Assembly (NCBI RefSeq): GCF_002286785.1
Contig: NZ_MUJY01000191.1
Location: 62,001 to 126,000 of the forward strand
Origin: Pseudomonas sp. PIC25
GTDB taxonomy: Bacteria > Pseudomonadota > Gammaproteobacteria > Pseudomonadales > Pseudomonadaceae
Reading direction: 5' to 3'
Length of the DNA: 64,000 bases
Below the pieces are notes generated by a model, which saw nothing but the letters and a program-made list of their open reading frames with translations, had not been told where the DNA came from and made no database searches. Both the position numbers and the translations under genes were made by a program. Below are positions 1-8,241 of the stretch, one piece after another (the stretch's first letter is position 1; each line of letters starts with the position of its first letter).

Positions 1-464
1 AAGGTCGGGATGCCTACATAGAGCAGGTACACCGTGTAGCAGATTGCCGCGGTCCCTACCAGCATCGCCAGCCAGAGGTTGGGATACAGCGCCGCGAGAC
101 CGCCGATGAACAGCGGAGTGGCGGTATAGGCCGCGAAGACCACACACTGCGCCAGGCTCGGGCTGGCATCGTAGGTACGGGCCATCCACTTAATGAATGC
201 CCCCATGACCGCAACGCCGGCCAGCATCGCCAGGTAGGACATGATGGTCATTTGCAGCGCACTGGCCTCCGTGAGCTTCACGGGTGTGCTGCTGCCGTGG
301 GCCCAGCCGACCTGCGTGGTACCGATATAAGCAGAAATGACCGGGATGGCCGCAAGGATCAGGACGTGGGTCAGGTACATGTGGCTGATGGTTTCTTCCT
401 CGCCACGGATTTCCTGCCATTCCTGGTCGGGATGGGTGAAAAGCCCCCAAACGTGATGGATCAT
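1..464 (-). CDS. Yip1-family inner membrane protein (3' end cut off)
   Basis: The frame opens with ATG at 464 behind a strong GAGGAGG ribosome site (471-478) and runs off the left edge, giving at least 154 residues. The protein begins MIHHVWGLFTHPDQEW, typical of bacterial Yip1/YIP1-domain proteins. After about 30 soluble residues come four hydrophobic stretches (roughly residues 30-48, 70-90, 102-124 and 130-152). Such proteins are inner-membrane proteins of unsettled function. The family call rests on the N-terminal motif and hydropathy pattern. Its stop codon and the last segments lie outside the window. Confidence 0.7.
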   Translation of the reverse strand, partial: MIHHVWGLFTHPDQEWQEIRGEEETISHMYLTHVLILAAIPVISAYIGTTQVGWAHGSSTPVKLTEASALQMTIMSYLAMLAGVAVMGAFIKWMARTYDASPSLAQCVVFAAYTATPLFIGGLAALYPNLWLAMLVGTAAICYTVYLLYVGIPT

Positions 465-552
465 GCCAACACCTCCTCTTGTTATAACGATCGCCCCCCA
501 GCGATGCGCCCGGCGCGCATGCACAGCGCCACCGGGTGCGAGGCCGAACCTA

Positions 553-569
553 TGCGACCGTATGTCGCA
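553..569. promoter_or_regulatory. Short inverted repeat upstream of the Yip1-like gene
   Basis: TGCGAC and GTCGCA are separated by 5 bases (CGTAT). The repeat sits in the 166-base gap between the Yip1-like gene and the DnaJ-related gene, about 90 bases upstream of the Yip1 start. It could be an operator or part of a terminator hairpin for the DnaJ-related gene. A second GC-rich hairpin (about 588-606) lies just past that gene's stop. Nothing else is visible in the gap. Confidence 0.25.
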
Positions 570-630
570 GTATAGGCATGGGCTGGAGCCCGCGCAGCGC
601 GCGGCTTTAGAGCGAATTCGTCTCTGAGGT

Positions 631-1227
631 TCAGGTGTAATAGCGTTGCAGTATTTCCATCGCCCGGTTGATCGACTGCAGGCGCGATGTGCTGCCGCCG
701 CGATCCGGGTGGTGCAGGCTGACCAACTGGCGATAGCGCAGCTTGATGGTGGCGAGATTGACGGGTTCGTCCAGCCGGTCCAGTTCGAACAGTTCCAGCG
801 CGGCACGCTTCTCGTCGCCGCCCTGCATGCGTGTCCAGAAACTGGCCAGCAGTTTCTCGACGTCCTGCTCGGTGGTTTCGCGCAGATGGCGCATGTCCAG
901 GTAGTACTCGCGCAACGGGTCCTGCTCGCTCAGCTCCGCCGTACCGCTCCGGTAGGGATGGAGCTGGATGTGCAGCGGGCTGATCTCCAGATGGGCAGAG
1001 CCTTCTTCCCAGAGCCGGTCGCGCAGCCGGTAGAGGGCATTGAACAGCAGGAAATGGGTGCGGAACAGCACCAGCCGGTCGGTCAGTGACAGGTGTGGGA
1101 TATGCGTCGATCGACGCGCCTTGAGCTGCTGGATCAACTGGTATTCGCTGCAACCATCGTTCGCTTCGCGTAGCAGAGAAAACAACTGGTCGGCGAGATC
1201 GAGGGTGGGATCGAGATCTGAAGCCAT
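631..1227 (-). CDS. DnaJ-related protein with C-terminal J-domain core
   Basis: 198 residues. The last ~60 residues hold a J-domain core with the HPD tripeptide in LHHPDRGG (about residue 172), which is needed to stimulate an Hsp70 ATPase. The N-terminal ~140 residues match what is known of the DNAJ-related family (a helical domain that precedes a C-terminal J domain) rather than classical DnaJ; there is no Gly/Phe or zinc-finger region. It is probably a cytoplasmic DnaK co-chaperone with an unknown client. It starts with ATG at 1227 and is transcribed away from the DUF547 gene. Confidence 0.8.
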   Translation of the reverse strand: MASDLDPTLDLADQLFSLLREANDGCSEYQLIQQLKARRSTHIPHLSLTDRLVLFRTHFLLFNALYRLRDRLWEEGSAHLEISPLHIQLHPYRSGTAELSEQDPLREYYLDMRHLRETTEQDVEKLLASFWTRMQGGDEKRAALELFELDRLDEPVNLATIKLRYRQLVSLHHPDRGGSTSRLQSINRAMEILQRYYT

Positions 1228-1311
1228 GGGACGAGCCTATCACGCTTCCGGAGTCGGCGATGAACTTGAGCGGCTCGCTCCGGTCCCAGGTGCGTCGAAC
1301 GGAGGATGTAC

Positions 1312-2124
1312 ATGACCCTGCTACGCTGGATGAGCGCCGCTTTGCTGATATTCGCCGCTGCGCGGGTGGCCTTTGCCACGCCCGCCATGGAACCCTGGGA
1401 GGTCTGGCATCGCAGCGACGAGACGCGGGCGGCGAGCATCGACCACAGTGCCTGGCAGGAACTGCTGACGCTTTACCTGGACGACCGCCATCCCAGCGGT
1501 ATCGCCCGCTTCGACTATGCCCGGGTGGATCCTGATCATGTCCGTCTGCTGGACATCTACCTCGAGCAGCTCGCGGCGCTCGATCCGCGCCAGTTCACCC
1601 GCGACGAGCAGCGCGCCTACTGGATCAACCTCTACAACGCACTGACCGTGCGCCTGATACTGCAGCATTATCCGGTCCGTTCGGTCATCCGCCTGGGCGG
1701 TTGGTACCGGCTCGGGCCTTGGGACCTGGAATTGGTGGAGGTCGCTGGCCACAGGCTCAGCCTCAACGACATCGAACACCGTATCCTGCGACCGTTCTGG
1801 CGAGACCCCCGGCTGCACTACGCGCTCAACAACGGCAGCCTGGGCAGTCCGAACCTGGCCGCCGAAGCGTTTACCGCGCAGAACAGCGAGCGTTTGCTCG
1901 ACCAGGGCGCACGGGGCTACATCAACCATCCGCGTGGCGTCGATTTCGAGAAGGGCCAACTGGTGCTCTCGAAGCTCTACGACTGGTTTCCCGCCGATTT
2001 CGGCGGCGAAGCCGGCTTGCTCCAGCACCTGGCGGCCTATGCGGAGCCCGAGCTTGCAAGGCGCCTGGCGAGTTTCGAGGGCGGCGTTCGCTATCGCTTC
2101 GACTGGGATCTCAACGAACCCTGA
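1312..2124 (+). CDS. DUF547 family secreted protein
   Basis: 270 residues. A GGAGG ribosome site at 1301-1305 directly abuts an ATG at 1306, so the ATG at 1312 with 6-base spacing is preferred. The N-terminus (TLLRWMSAALLIFAAARVAFA) is a signal peptide cleaved near AFA|TP, so the protein is periplasmic or exported. The body carries the DUF547 signature: YWINLYNALTV, ALNNGSLGSP and the C-terminal LSKLYDWFPADFGG. The biochemical function of DUF547 is unknown. It lies upstream of ttcA with an 85-base gap; a separate promoter there is possible. Confidence 0.85.
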   Translation: MTLLRWMSAALLIFAAARVAFATPAMEPWEVWHRSDETRAASIDHSAWQELLTLYLDDRHPSGIARFDYARVDPDHVRLLDIYLEQLAALDPRQFTRDEQRAYWINLYNALTVRLILQHYPVRSVIRLGGWYRLGPWDLELVEVAGHRLSLNDIEHRILRPFWRDPRLHYALNNGSLGSPNLAAEAFTAQNSERLLDQGARGYINHPRGVDFEKGQLVLSKLYDWFPADFGGEAGLLQHLAAYAEPELARRLASFEGGVRYRFDWDLNEP

Positions 2125-2209
2125 GCGCTCCTGATCGGCGGGTTGGGGCTGGCGGCGCTTTCCGCGTAAAATGCCGGCCTTTCGCAACTCCCCCGGATTC
2201 CAGAGCACC

Positions 2210-3034
2210 ATGGGCACCCTTTCGGTCAACCAGAACAAACTGCAGAAACGCCTGCGCCGCCTCGCCGGCGAAGCCATCGCCGACTTCAACATGATCGAGG
2301 ATGGCGACAAGGTCATGGTCTGCCTGTCCGGCGGCAAGGACAGCTACACCATGCTCGACGTGCTGCTTTATCTGCAGAAGGTCGCGCCGATCAAGTTCGA
2401 GATCGTCGCGGTGAACATGGACCAGAAGCAGCCCGGCTTCCCCGAGCACGTGTTGCCGGAATACCTGAAATCCCTCGGGGTGGAATACCACATCATCGAG
2501 AAGGACACTTACTCGGTGGTGAAGGAAAAGATTCCCGAGGGCAAGACCACCTGCTCGCTGTGCTCGCGCCTGCGTCGTGGCACGCTCTACACCTTCGCCG
2601 ACGAGATCGGCGCGACCAAGATGGCCCTGGGGCATCACCGCGACGACATTCTCGAAACCTTCTTCCTCAACATGTTCTATGGCGGCACCCTCAAGGCTAT
2701 GCCGCCCAAGCTGCTTTCCGACGACGGCCGCAACGTGGTGATCCGTCCGCTGGCCTACTGCAACGAAGCGGACATCGAGGCCTATGCGCGGATGAAGGAA
2801 TTCCCGATCATTCCGTGCAACCTGTGCGGTTCGCAGGAGAACCTGCAGCGCAAGGTGGTCAAGGAAATGCTCCAGGAATGGGAACGCAAGTCGCCGGGGC
2901 GCACCGAGATCATGTTCCGGGCCTTGCAGAACGTGGTGCCGTCGCAACTGGCCGACCGCAACCTGTTCGACTTCGCCAGCTTGCGTATCGATGACAGCGC
3001 CACGCCGCGTTTTCTCGATGTGATGAGCCTGTAA
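2210..3034 (+). CDS. ttcA: tRNA 2-thiocytidine synthetase TtcA
   Basis: 274 residues. TtcA uses ATP and an iron-sulfur cluster to put sulfur on cytidine 32 of tRNAs. The P-loop of the PP-loop ATPase family is SGGKDSYTM (about residues 43-51). Two CxxC motifs, [10 protein letters not shown] and CNLCGSQ, are the expected Fe-S ligands, and [14 protein letters not shown] is the conserved catalytic segment. Length is usual for the family. The ATG at 2210 is chosen over an in-frame ATG at 2171 because [15 protein letters not shown] matches the typical TtcA start. A Tag-like gene follows after 50 bases. Confidence 0.95.
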   Translation: MGTLSVNQNKLQKRLRRLAGEAIADFNMIEDGDKVMVCLSGGKDSYTMLDVLLYLQKVAPIKFEIVAVNMDQKQPGFPEHVLPEYLKSLGVEYHIIEKDTYSVVKEKIPEGKTTCSLCSRLRRGTLYTFADEIGATKMALGHHRDDILETFFLNMFYGGTLKAMPPKLLSDDGRNVVIRPLAYCNEADIEAYARMKEFPIIPCNLCGSQENLQRKVVKEMLQEWERKSPGRTEIMFRALQNVVPSQLADRNLFDFASLRIDDSATPRFLDVMSL

Positions 3035-3084
3035 CCCCAGCAGCGAGCTGCAATCCGCCAGCGACGAGCAAGGAGCGAAAGCGC

Positions 3085-3756
3085 GTGCGTGACTACACCT
3101 GGTTGTACGAGTTCTGCCTGAACCGCTTCGGCTCCCGCGAAGCCCTGGAAGCGCGCCTGCCGGTGCCCAGGAGCGACGCGGAGCTGCGTGACTTGGGCGA
3201 CGACCGCTACCTGTCGACGATCAGCCTGCGCATCTTCCGGGCCGGCCTCAAGCACAGCCTGGTGGACGCCAAGTGGCCGGCGTTCGAAGAGGTCTTCTTC
3301 GGCTTCGATCCGGAAAAGGTTGCGCTGATGAGCGCCGAGCACCTGGAGCGGCTGATGCAGGACGAGCGGCTGATCCGCCACCTGGGCAAGCTCAAGAGCG
3401 TGCCGCGTAATGCCCAGATGGTGCTCGACGTGGCACGGGAAAAGGGCCGTTTCGGGGCGCTGATCGCCGACTGGCCGGTGACCGATATCGTCGGTCTGTG
3501 GAAATACCTGGCCAAGCACGGTAACCAGCTCGGCGGAATGTCGGCGCCGCGTTTCCTGCGCATGGTCGGCAAGGATACCTTCATCCCCACCGACGACATG
3601 GTGGCGGCGCTCAAGGCCCAGGACATCGTCGACAAGACGCCGACCAGCCAGAAGGATCTCGCCATCGTTCAAGAGGCCTTCAACCGCTGGCATGCCGAGA
3701 GCGGTCGTCCGTTGTGCCAGTTGTCGGTCATGCTGGCGCACACCGTGAATCATTGA
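3085..3756 (+). CDS. DNA-3-methyladenine glycosylase I-like protein, zinc site missing
   Basis: 223 residues from a GTG start behind AAGGAG (3070-3075). The fold-defining segments of the adenine-glycosylase (Tag) family are visible: LSTISLRIFRAGLKHSLVDAKW resembles the catalytic front, FFGFDPEKVALMS follows, and the mid-region is KLKSVPRNAQMV. The N-terminal Cys/His and C-terminal His/Cys ligands of classical Tag are absent, so it belongs to the zinc-less branch seen in pseudomonads. It may excise alkylated adenines from DNA, but activity is inferred. It sits between ttcA and the sirtuin, all co-directional. Confidence 0.75.
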   Translation: MRDYTWLYEFCLNRFGSREALEARLPVPRSDAELRDLGDDRYLSTISLRIFRAGLKHSLVDAKWPAFEEVFFGFDPEKVALMSAEHLERLMQDERLIRHLGKLKSVPRNAQMVLDVAREKGRFGALIADWPVTDIVGLWKYLAKHGNQLGGMSAPRFLRMVGKDTFIPTDDMVAALKAQDIVDKTPTSQKDLAIVQEAFNRWHAESGRPLCQLSVMLAHTVNH

Positions 3757-3814
3757 AACCCACCAGGGTCCACTGCGCACTGGCGGGACAGGCAGGTAAT
3801 CGCAGGAGATCGGC

Positions 3815-4582
3815 TTGGAACACGACATCATCCGCGTCGCTGAAGCCTTGAAGCAGGCGGAGCGCATCCTGGTCATCACCGGAGCGGGGGTGTCCGCCGA
3901 CTCCGGCCTGCCTACCTACCGTGGCCTGGGCGGCCTCTACAACGGCAGCACGGAAGAGGGGCTGCCCATCGAGGCGGCGCTGTCCGGGCCGATGCTGCGC
4001 CGCGATCCGGGGCTCTGCTGGAAATACCTCGCCGAACTGGGCAAGGCCTGCCTGGGCGCGCGTCCCAACGCCGGCCACGAGGCCATTGCCGAACTGCAGC
4101 GGCGCAAGCCCGGTTGTTGGGTACTGACCCAGAATATCGACGGCTATCATCGGGCCGCCGGCAGCCCGCCGGAGCGCCTGATCGAGATCCATGGCGAGCT
4201 GGCGCCCCTTTTCTGCCAGTCCTGCGGGGCGGAGAGCCCCGAGCTGGAAGAGCACCTGCTACGCCCGCTGCCGCCCTTGTGCGGGCAGTGTGGCGGCATT
4301 CTCCGGCCGCCGGTGGTGCTGTTCGAGGAGATGCTGCCCGAGCGAGCCATCGAAACGCTCTATACCGAACTGCGCAGGGGGTTCGACGCCGTTCTGGCGG
4401 TCGGTACCACGGCGAGCTTCCCGTATATCGTCGAGCCGGTGCTGCACACACGGGCGGCTGGCGGCTTCACCGTGGAAATCAACCCGGGCTTCACGGACCT
4501 GAGCACGACCGTGGATATCCGGTTGGCGGGGAGGGCCTTAGATGTTTTGCCGAGAATACTGAGTCACATTCCTCCCAACTAA
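3815..4582 (+). CDS. Sir2-family NAD-dependent protein deacylase
   Basis: 255 residues from a TTG start with CAGGAG at 3803-3808. Sirtuin motifs occur in order: GAGVSADSGLPTYRG (NAD binding, residues ~23-37), TQNIDGYHRAAG, the catalytic His in EIHGEL, a four-cysteine zinc module (CQSCGAE and CGQCGG), PPVVLFEEMLPE, and the C-terminal VGTTASFPYIVEP and VEINPG. It should remove acyl groups from protein lysines using NAD+; substrates are unknown. Length is normal for a bacterial class II/III sirtuin. A distinct AT-rich stretch (4575-4625) follows and probably carries the promoter of the next gene. Confidence 0.9.
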   Translation: MEHDIIRVAEALKQAERILVITGAGVSADSGLPTYRGLGGLYNGSTEEGLPIEAALSGPMLRRDPGLCWKYLAELGKACLGARPNAGHEAIAELQRRKPGCWVLTQNIDGYHRAAGSPPERLIEIHGELAPLFCQSCGAESPELEEHLLRPLPPLCGQCGGILRPPVVLFEEMLPERAIETLYTELRRGFDAVLAVGTTASFPYIVEPVLHTRAAGGFTVEINPGFTDLSTTVDIRLAGRALDVLPRILSHIPPN

Positions 4583-4649
4583 ATTTGCATATTGAGGAAC
4601 GAAAAGGCATATTCGCGCCTTCTTCAGAATTCCCGACACGGTCGTGCCC

Positions 4650-5246
4650 ATGCTCAAGCGCTTCGCACCCCTCGTGCCTGTTGCCTTCGCCCTGCTGCTG
4701 ACCGCCTGCGCCGGCTATGCGCCGCAGCCCCAGGCCACTGTCGCTCTGCCCCTTCCGGCGGCCGACGAACCCACCGCCGCCCAGCTGGCGGACCTGACCG
4801 ACGACCAATCCTACGAGCTGCCCAGCCTGGCGGACAGCATCCGCGAGCGTGGCCTCGAACTGGTCGGTACGCCGTACCGCTTCGGTGGCCGGTCGGAGAA
4901 GACCGGGTTCGATTGCAGCGGTTTCGTCGGCTACCTGTTCCGCGAGGAGGCTGGCATCCTGCTGCCGCGCTCCACACGCGAAATGATCAACCTGAAGGCG
5001 CCGCTGGTTTCCCGCGACGAGCTGGAGCCGGGCGACATCCTGTTCTTCAACGACCGCGGACGTGGCCGGGTCAGTCACGCTGCCATTTATATCGGCGACG
5101 ACCAGTTCGTCCATTCCTCCAGTCGCCGCAGCGGCGGCGTGCGGGTGGACAGCCTGGATGACCGCTACTGGAGCGCCAGCTACATGGAAGCCAAGCGCAT
5201 CCTGGCGCACGCTCCCACCGAGCACAATCCGCTGCACCGTCGCTGA
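4650..5246 (+). CDS. NlpC/P60 lipoprotein peptidase, first of a tandem pair
   Basis: 198 residues from ATG 4650 (a GTG at 4644 is an alternative). The signal peptide ends in the lipobox LLTACAG, so the protein should be lipid-anchored at the cell envelope. The C-terminal ~120 residues form an NlpC/P60 domain: catalytic Cys in GFDCSGFVGYLF, His in VSHAAIYIGDDQFVHSSS, and the LPRSTREM segment. Such enzymes cut gamma-D-Glu to diaminopimelate bonds in peptidoglycan peptides. The next gene is a close paralogue 119 bases downstream, indicating local duplication. Confidence 0.88.
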   Translation: MLKRFAPLVPVAFALLLTACAGYAPQPQATVALPLPAADEPTAAQLADLTDDQSYELPSLADSIRERGLELVGTPYRFGGRSEKTGFDCSGFVGYLFREEAGILLPRSTREMINLKAPLVSRDELEPGDILFFNDRGRGRVSHAAIYIGDDQFVHSSSRRSGGVRVDSLDDRYWSASYMEAKRILAHAPTEHNPLHRR

Positions 5247-5365
5247 CCATGCCCCACGTTCCGCCATGCCGTGACGGAGCGTCGCCAGTCCCAACGCGGC
5301 ACAGGGCTTGCGCCAGAGCCTCGCAGCCGGCAGAGTAGGGCGCATTCTGCAACGGAACGCCGCCC

Positions 5366-5887
5366 ATGCCTGCAACGGCTCGCCTTCTGCTTCTCGTTCT
5401 CGCTGCGCTGCTCACTGCCTGCGCTGGCCACGCTCCCCCTCCTGGTCCCATCATCACTACCCCCAGCGCGAGCTACCCGCCGGTCGCCGACGATGTGCTG
5501 ATCCGCGCCATCGGGTTGGTCGGCACTCCTTATCGCTATGGCGGCAACACGCCGGACTCCGGTTTCGATTGCAGCGGCCTGATCGGCTACGTCTACCGGG
5601 ATGCCGCCGGCATCAGCCTGCCGCGCTCGACCCGCGAGTTGCTGGCCATGCGCGTGCCCAATGTCAGCGTCGGGGCCTTGCAGCCCGGCGACCTGGTGTT
5701 TTTTTCCACCCAAGGGGGCGGCAAGGTCAGCCATGCCGGCATCTATGTCGGCGAGGGCCGCTTCGTCCATGCCCCGTCTAGCGGTGGAACCGTGCGTCTG
5801 GACAGCCTGTCCACAGCCTATTGGCAAAAAAGCTACCTGAACGCCAAGCGCGTGCTGGACAGCGGCCACCTCGCCCGGAATCCATGA
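5366..5887 (+). CDS. NlpC/P60 lipoprotein peptidase, second of a tandem pair
   Basis: 173 residues. The signal peptide carries the lipobox LLTACAG, the same as its upstream neighbour, followed by a Pro-rich linker. The NlpC/P60 domain shows the catalytic Cys in GFDCSGLIGYVY, the LPRSTREL segment and the His in VSHAGIYVGEGRFVHAPS. It is a murein peptide hydrolase by family. It is shorter than the upstream paralogue mainly in the linker between lipobox and catalytic domain. It ends 44 bases before the methyltransferase gene and may be co-transcribed with it. Confidence 0.88.
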   Translation: MPATARLLLLVLAALLTACAGHAPPPGPIITTPSASYPPVADDVLIRAIGLVGTPYRYGGNTPDSGFDCSGLIGYVYRDAAGISLPRSTRELLAMRVPNVSVGALQPGDLVFFSTQGGGKVSHAGIYVGEGRFVHAPSSGGTVRLDSLSTAYWQKSYLNAKRVLDSGHLARNP

Positions 5888-5930
5888 TTCCGTTCGGTTC
5901 ACTGGAAGCCCTGACGGGTTGGAGATGCCC

Positions 5931-6593
5931 ATGACCAACCGTACCCTGAACCTGGACGACGCCCTATACCGCTACCTGCTGGACGTCTCGCTGCGCGAGA
6001 GCGAGGTACAGCGCCGCCTGCGCGAAGAAACCGCCGGGTTGCCCACTGCCGGCTGGCAGATTGCCCCGGAGCAGGGCCAGTTCATGGGCCTGCTGGTCCA
6101 GCTGACTGGCGCACGGCGTCTGCTGGAAATCGGTACCTACACCGGCTACAGCGCACTCTGCATGGCCGTGGCCCTGCCGGAGGATGGCGAACTGATCTGT
6201 TGCGATGTTTCCGCGGAGTACACCGTGATCGGGCATCGCTACTGGCGGGAGGCCGGCGTGGAGGGGCGCATCCAGGTCAGGCTGGCACCTGCACTGGAGA
6301 CACTGGAGGCCTTGCTTCGCGATGGTCAGGGCGGCCACTTCGACCTGGTCTTCGTGGATGCGGACAAAACCAATTATCCGGCCTATTTCGAGCAGGCCCT
6401 TGCACTGCTGCGGCCCGGCGGCCTGGTCCTGTTCGACAATACGTTATGGAGCGGACGCGTCCTCGAAACCCATCCGGAAAGCGCCGACACGCGGGCGATC
6501 CAGGCACTGAACCGGGCCTTGAGGGATGACGCGCGGATCGACCTGTCCCTGCTGCCCATCGGCGATGGCCTGACACTCTGCCGCAAACGCTGA
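5931..6593 (+). CDS. Class I SAM-dependent O-methyltransferase
   Basis: 220 residues. The ATG at 5931 is chosen because GGAG at 5921-5924 is spaced 6 bases from it. The family is the caffeoyl-CoA/catechol O-methyltransferase type: the SAM-binding loop is LLEIGTYTGYSALCMA, followed by the acidic ICCDVS motif and the metal/substrate segment LVFVDADKTNYPAYFEQAL, then LVLFDNTLWSGRV. These enzymes need a divalent metal and methylate small hydroxylated aromatics; the substrate here cannot be told. The HNH gene begins 6 bases after its stop. Confidence 0.88.
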   Translation: MTNRTLNLDDALYRYLLDVSLRESEVQRRLREETAGLPTAGWQIAPEQGQFMGLLVQLTGARRLLEIGTYTGYSALCMAVALPEDGELICCDVSAEYTVIGHRYWREAGVEGRIQVRLAPALETLEALLRDGQGGHFDLVFVDADKTNYPAYFEQALALLRPGGLVLFDNTLWSGRVLETHPESADTRAIQALNRALRDDARIDLSLLPIGDGLTLCRKR

Positions 6594-6599
6594 TCCGTC

Positions 6600-6920
6600 A
6601 TGCCCGAACCGATTCGCCTGCCGCCTCAGCCCGACACCTGCGAACTCTGCGGTCGCCCGGCGCCCCTGACCCGGCACCACCTGATTCCCAAGGCCCTGCA
6701 CGACAAGCCTTATGTGCAGAAGCGCTACGCGAAGAGCGAGCGCATCACTGCTACCCTCTGGGTCTGCCGTCCTTGCCATAACCAGATCCACAAGCTGTTC
6801 AGCGAGAAGGAGCTGGCGCTGACCTACAACAGCCGCGACGCCCTGCTCGCCGACTCGCGCCTCCGTCAGTTCGTCGACTGGCTGTCGACCAAGCCGTCCG
6901 GCTTCGTCCCCAGGCACTGA
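6600..6920 (+). CDS. Small HNH-motif protein
   Basis: 106 residues. The protein carries an HNH-like zinc motif: CELCG (residues ~14-18), RHHLIPKAL, then CRPCHNQIHKLF. The four cysteines would bind zinc and the His/Asn residues would form the active site. Stand-alone HNH proteins of this size, without a DNA-binding or restriction partner, are common in pseudomonads and their role is unknown. It is probably translated with the upstream methyltransferase (6-base gap). No restriction or toxin gene is next to it. Confidence 0.7.
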   Translation: MPEPIRLPPQPDTCELCGRPAPLTRHHLIPKALHDKPYVQKRYAKSERITATLWVCRPCHNQIHKLFSEKELALTYNSRDALLADSRLRQFVDWLSTKPSGFVPRH

Positions 6921-7003
6921 ACGATGGCGAGCCTGCTCAAAGGCTCCATCCGCCGCCACCGAGCCCTGGCTCGGCAAGGCGGCACGAGCATTGCCGGGCC
7001 CTA

Positions 7004-7032
7004 TTGCGAGGCGCATTTCGTCAGGCTACAGT
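7004..7032 (+). promoter_or_regulatory. Predicted sigma-70 promoter of tRNA-Ala
   Basis: TTGCGA (7004-7009) and TACAGT (7027-7032) are separated by exactly 17 bases. Transcription would start a few bases before the mature tRNA 5' end at 7045, leaving a very short 5' leader. Confidence 0.55.
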
Positions 7033-7044
7033 CAGCGCCACATC

Positions 7045-7120
<76 letters not shown>

Positions 7121-7125
7121 TCTCG

Positions 7126-7155
7126 AAAAGGCTTGGCCATCGGCCAGGCCTTTTT
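7126..7155 (+). terminator. Rho-independent terminator after tRNA-Ala
   Basis: The arms AAAAGGCTTGGCC and GGCCAGGCCTTTT pair with one G-T wobble around a three-base loop, followed by a T run (7151-7155). It lies 5 bases past the tRNA. The A-rich 5' arm means it could also stop the nitroreductase transcript coming from the other strand. Confidence 0.85.
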
Positions 7156-7163
7156 CTTTCCTC

Positions 7164-7781
7164 TCAGGCGAATTCGAGCACGTCCCGCAACGGCAGGCGC
7201 GGCTTCTGCGGCCAGTTGCCCGGCGCCGGGTAGCCCACGGTCACCAGGAGCACCGGGATCTCCGTTTCCGCCAACTGGAATTCCCGTGCCACCCCCGCGG
7301 GATCGAAGCCGCTCATCGAGCCGCTGGACAGTCCCATGCCTTCGGCGGCGAGCATCAGCGTCATCGCTGCGAGGGAGGCCGAGCGGATTGCCTCGTCGCG
7401 TTGCAGGGTGGGGTTGTCGCTGTGCGAGCGCGCGGCCATCGCCACCCAGCCGTCGAACACCGAGCGATCGAGGATGCCGGCCTCGAGCGACGGACGAAGC
7501 ACCTCGGGCAGACGTTCGTGGGCGGCGAGGGTGCCGCAGATGATGAAGGTGACCGGGGCGTCCACGACTTTCTGCTGACCGAAGGCGACCGTTTTCAGGC
7601 GCTGTTTGGCCTCCGTCGAACGCACGGCGATGAATTTCCAGTTCTGAAAATTGAAGGCCGAAGGCGCTCGGGTGGCCAGGCGAACCAGCTCCTCGATCAA
7701 CGCTTCCGGTACGTCGCGGCGGGTGTCGTAATAGTTGGCAGAGATACGCGATTCGATGAGTGTGCGGATGGGGTTGTCCAT
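7164..7781 (-). CDS. Nitroreductase-family flavoprotein
   Basis: 205 residues. The N-terminal RISANYYDTRRDVPEALIEELVRLATRAPSAFNFQNWKF is the FMN-binding front of the nitroreductase fold, and the C-terminal EGMGLSSGSMSGFD and EIPVLLVTVGYPAPGNWPQKPR complete it. It should be an FMN-dependent NAD(P)H oxidoreductase; the physiological substrate is unknown. The start ATG at 7781 is well placed. The gene ends against the tRNA terminator and follows the truncated EamA remnant, with which it may once have been co-transcribed. Confidence 0.85.
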   Translation of the reverse strand: MDNPIRTLIESRISANYYDTRRDVPEALIEELVRLATRAPSAFNFQNWKFIAVRSTEAKQRLKTVAFGQQKVVDAPVTFIICGTLAAHERLPEVLRPSLEAGILDRSVFDGWVAMAARSHSDNPTLQRDEAIRSASLAAMTLMLAAEGMGLSSGSMSGFDPAGVAREFQLAETEIPVLLVTVGYPAPGNWPQKPRLPLRDVLEFA

Positions 7782-7808
7782 GGTGTCGTTCCGTCGGAGG
7801 GAGGGGAT

Positions 7809-8135
7809 TCAGGCTGGGCGGCGGGTGGCCAGGGTTATTTCGGTGGGGCAAGGCGTCGACGACTCGCGGCCGGTTTGCCATTGCACGGCCAGGACGCTGC
7901 CGAGCACCATCAGCAGCCCCGCCAGCGACAGGCCGCCCATGGCCTGGCCCAGCAAGGCCCAGCCGAGGATCACCGCGGTCAGCGGGCTCAACAGGCCGAG
8001 CGAGGAGACGGCCACCGGTGTCAGCCGGGAGATGCCGCGGAACCACAGCACATAGGCGAGCAGCGCACCGACCAGCGACAGGTAGGCATAGCCCAGCCAC
8101 TGGACCGGCGTCAGGGCCGGCAGGGGCGGGTCGGC
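7809..8135 (-). pseudogene. 3' remnant of an EamA/DMT-family transporter
   Basis: The frame encodes about 108 residues that match only the second half of an EamA transporter: PPLPALTPVQWLGYAYLSL, GALLAYVLWFRGI, LSPLTAVILGWALLGQAM and LSLAGLLMVLGSVLAVQW, ending at a normal stop at 7809. A complete family member has about 300 residues and ten membrane segments; here the first two-thirds are gone. Upstream on the same strand, beyond about 8135, the sequence is instead the antisense of a kinase receiver-domain end. No plausible full start exists, so this is a truncated gene. The exact boundary is uncertain by about 10-20 bases. Confidence 0.75.
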
Positions 8136-8237
8136 GACAAGGACATCCCGGTGCTGGCCAAGCCGGTCCGGCCGGCGGAGCTGCGCTCGGTGCTGAGCGC
8201 GCTGCGTCTGGGCGCGCGGGCCCAGGCGGTGGCCTGA
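8136..8237 (+). pseudogene. 3' remnant of a hybrid histidine kinase receiver domain
   Basis: The last ~33 codons read DKDIPVLAKPVRPAELRSVL and onward to a TGA at 8235-8237. IPVLAKPVRPAELRSVL is the end of a response-regulator receiver domain, with the conserved Lys of the KP motif, in the style of hybrid sensor kinases. Everything upstream in this frame is the antisense of the EamA remnant, so the kinase body is missing. The end is 4 bases from the convergent response-regulator gene, the usual layout of a kinase/regulator pair. Confidence 0.65.
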
Positions 8238-8241
8238 TCGG

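Noticed and set aside
6600-6920. The HNH protein as part of a restriction or toxin system
   Set aside because: No methylase specific for DNA, specificity subunit, immunity gene or antitoxin is next to it; the neighbouring methyltransferase is a small-molecule type.
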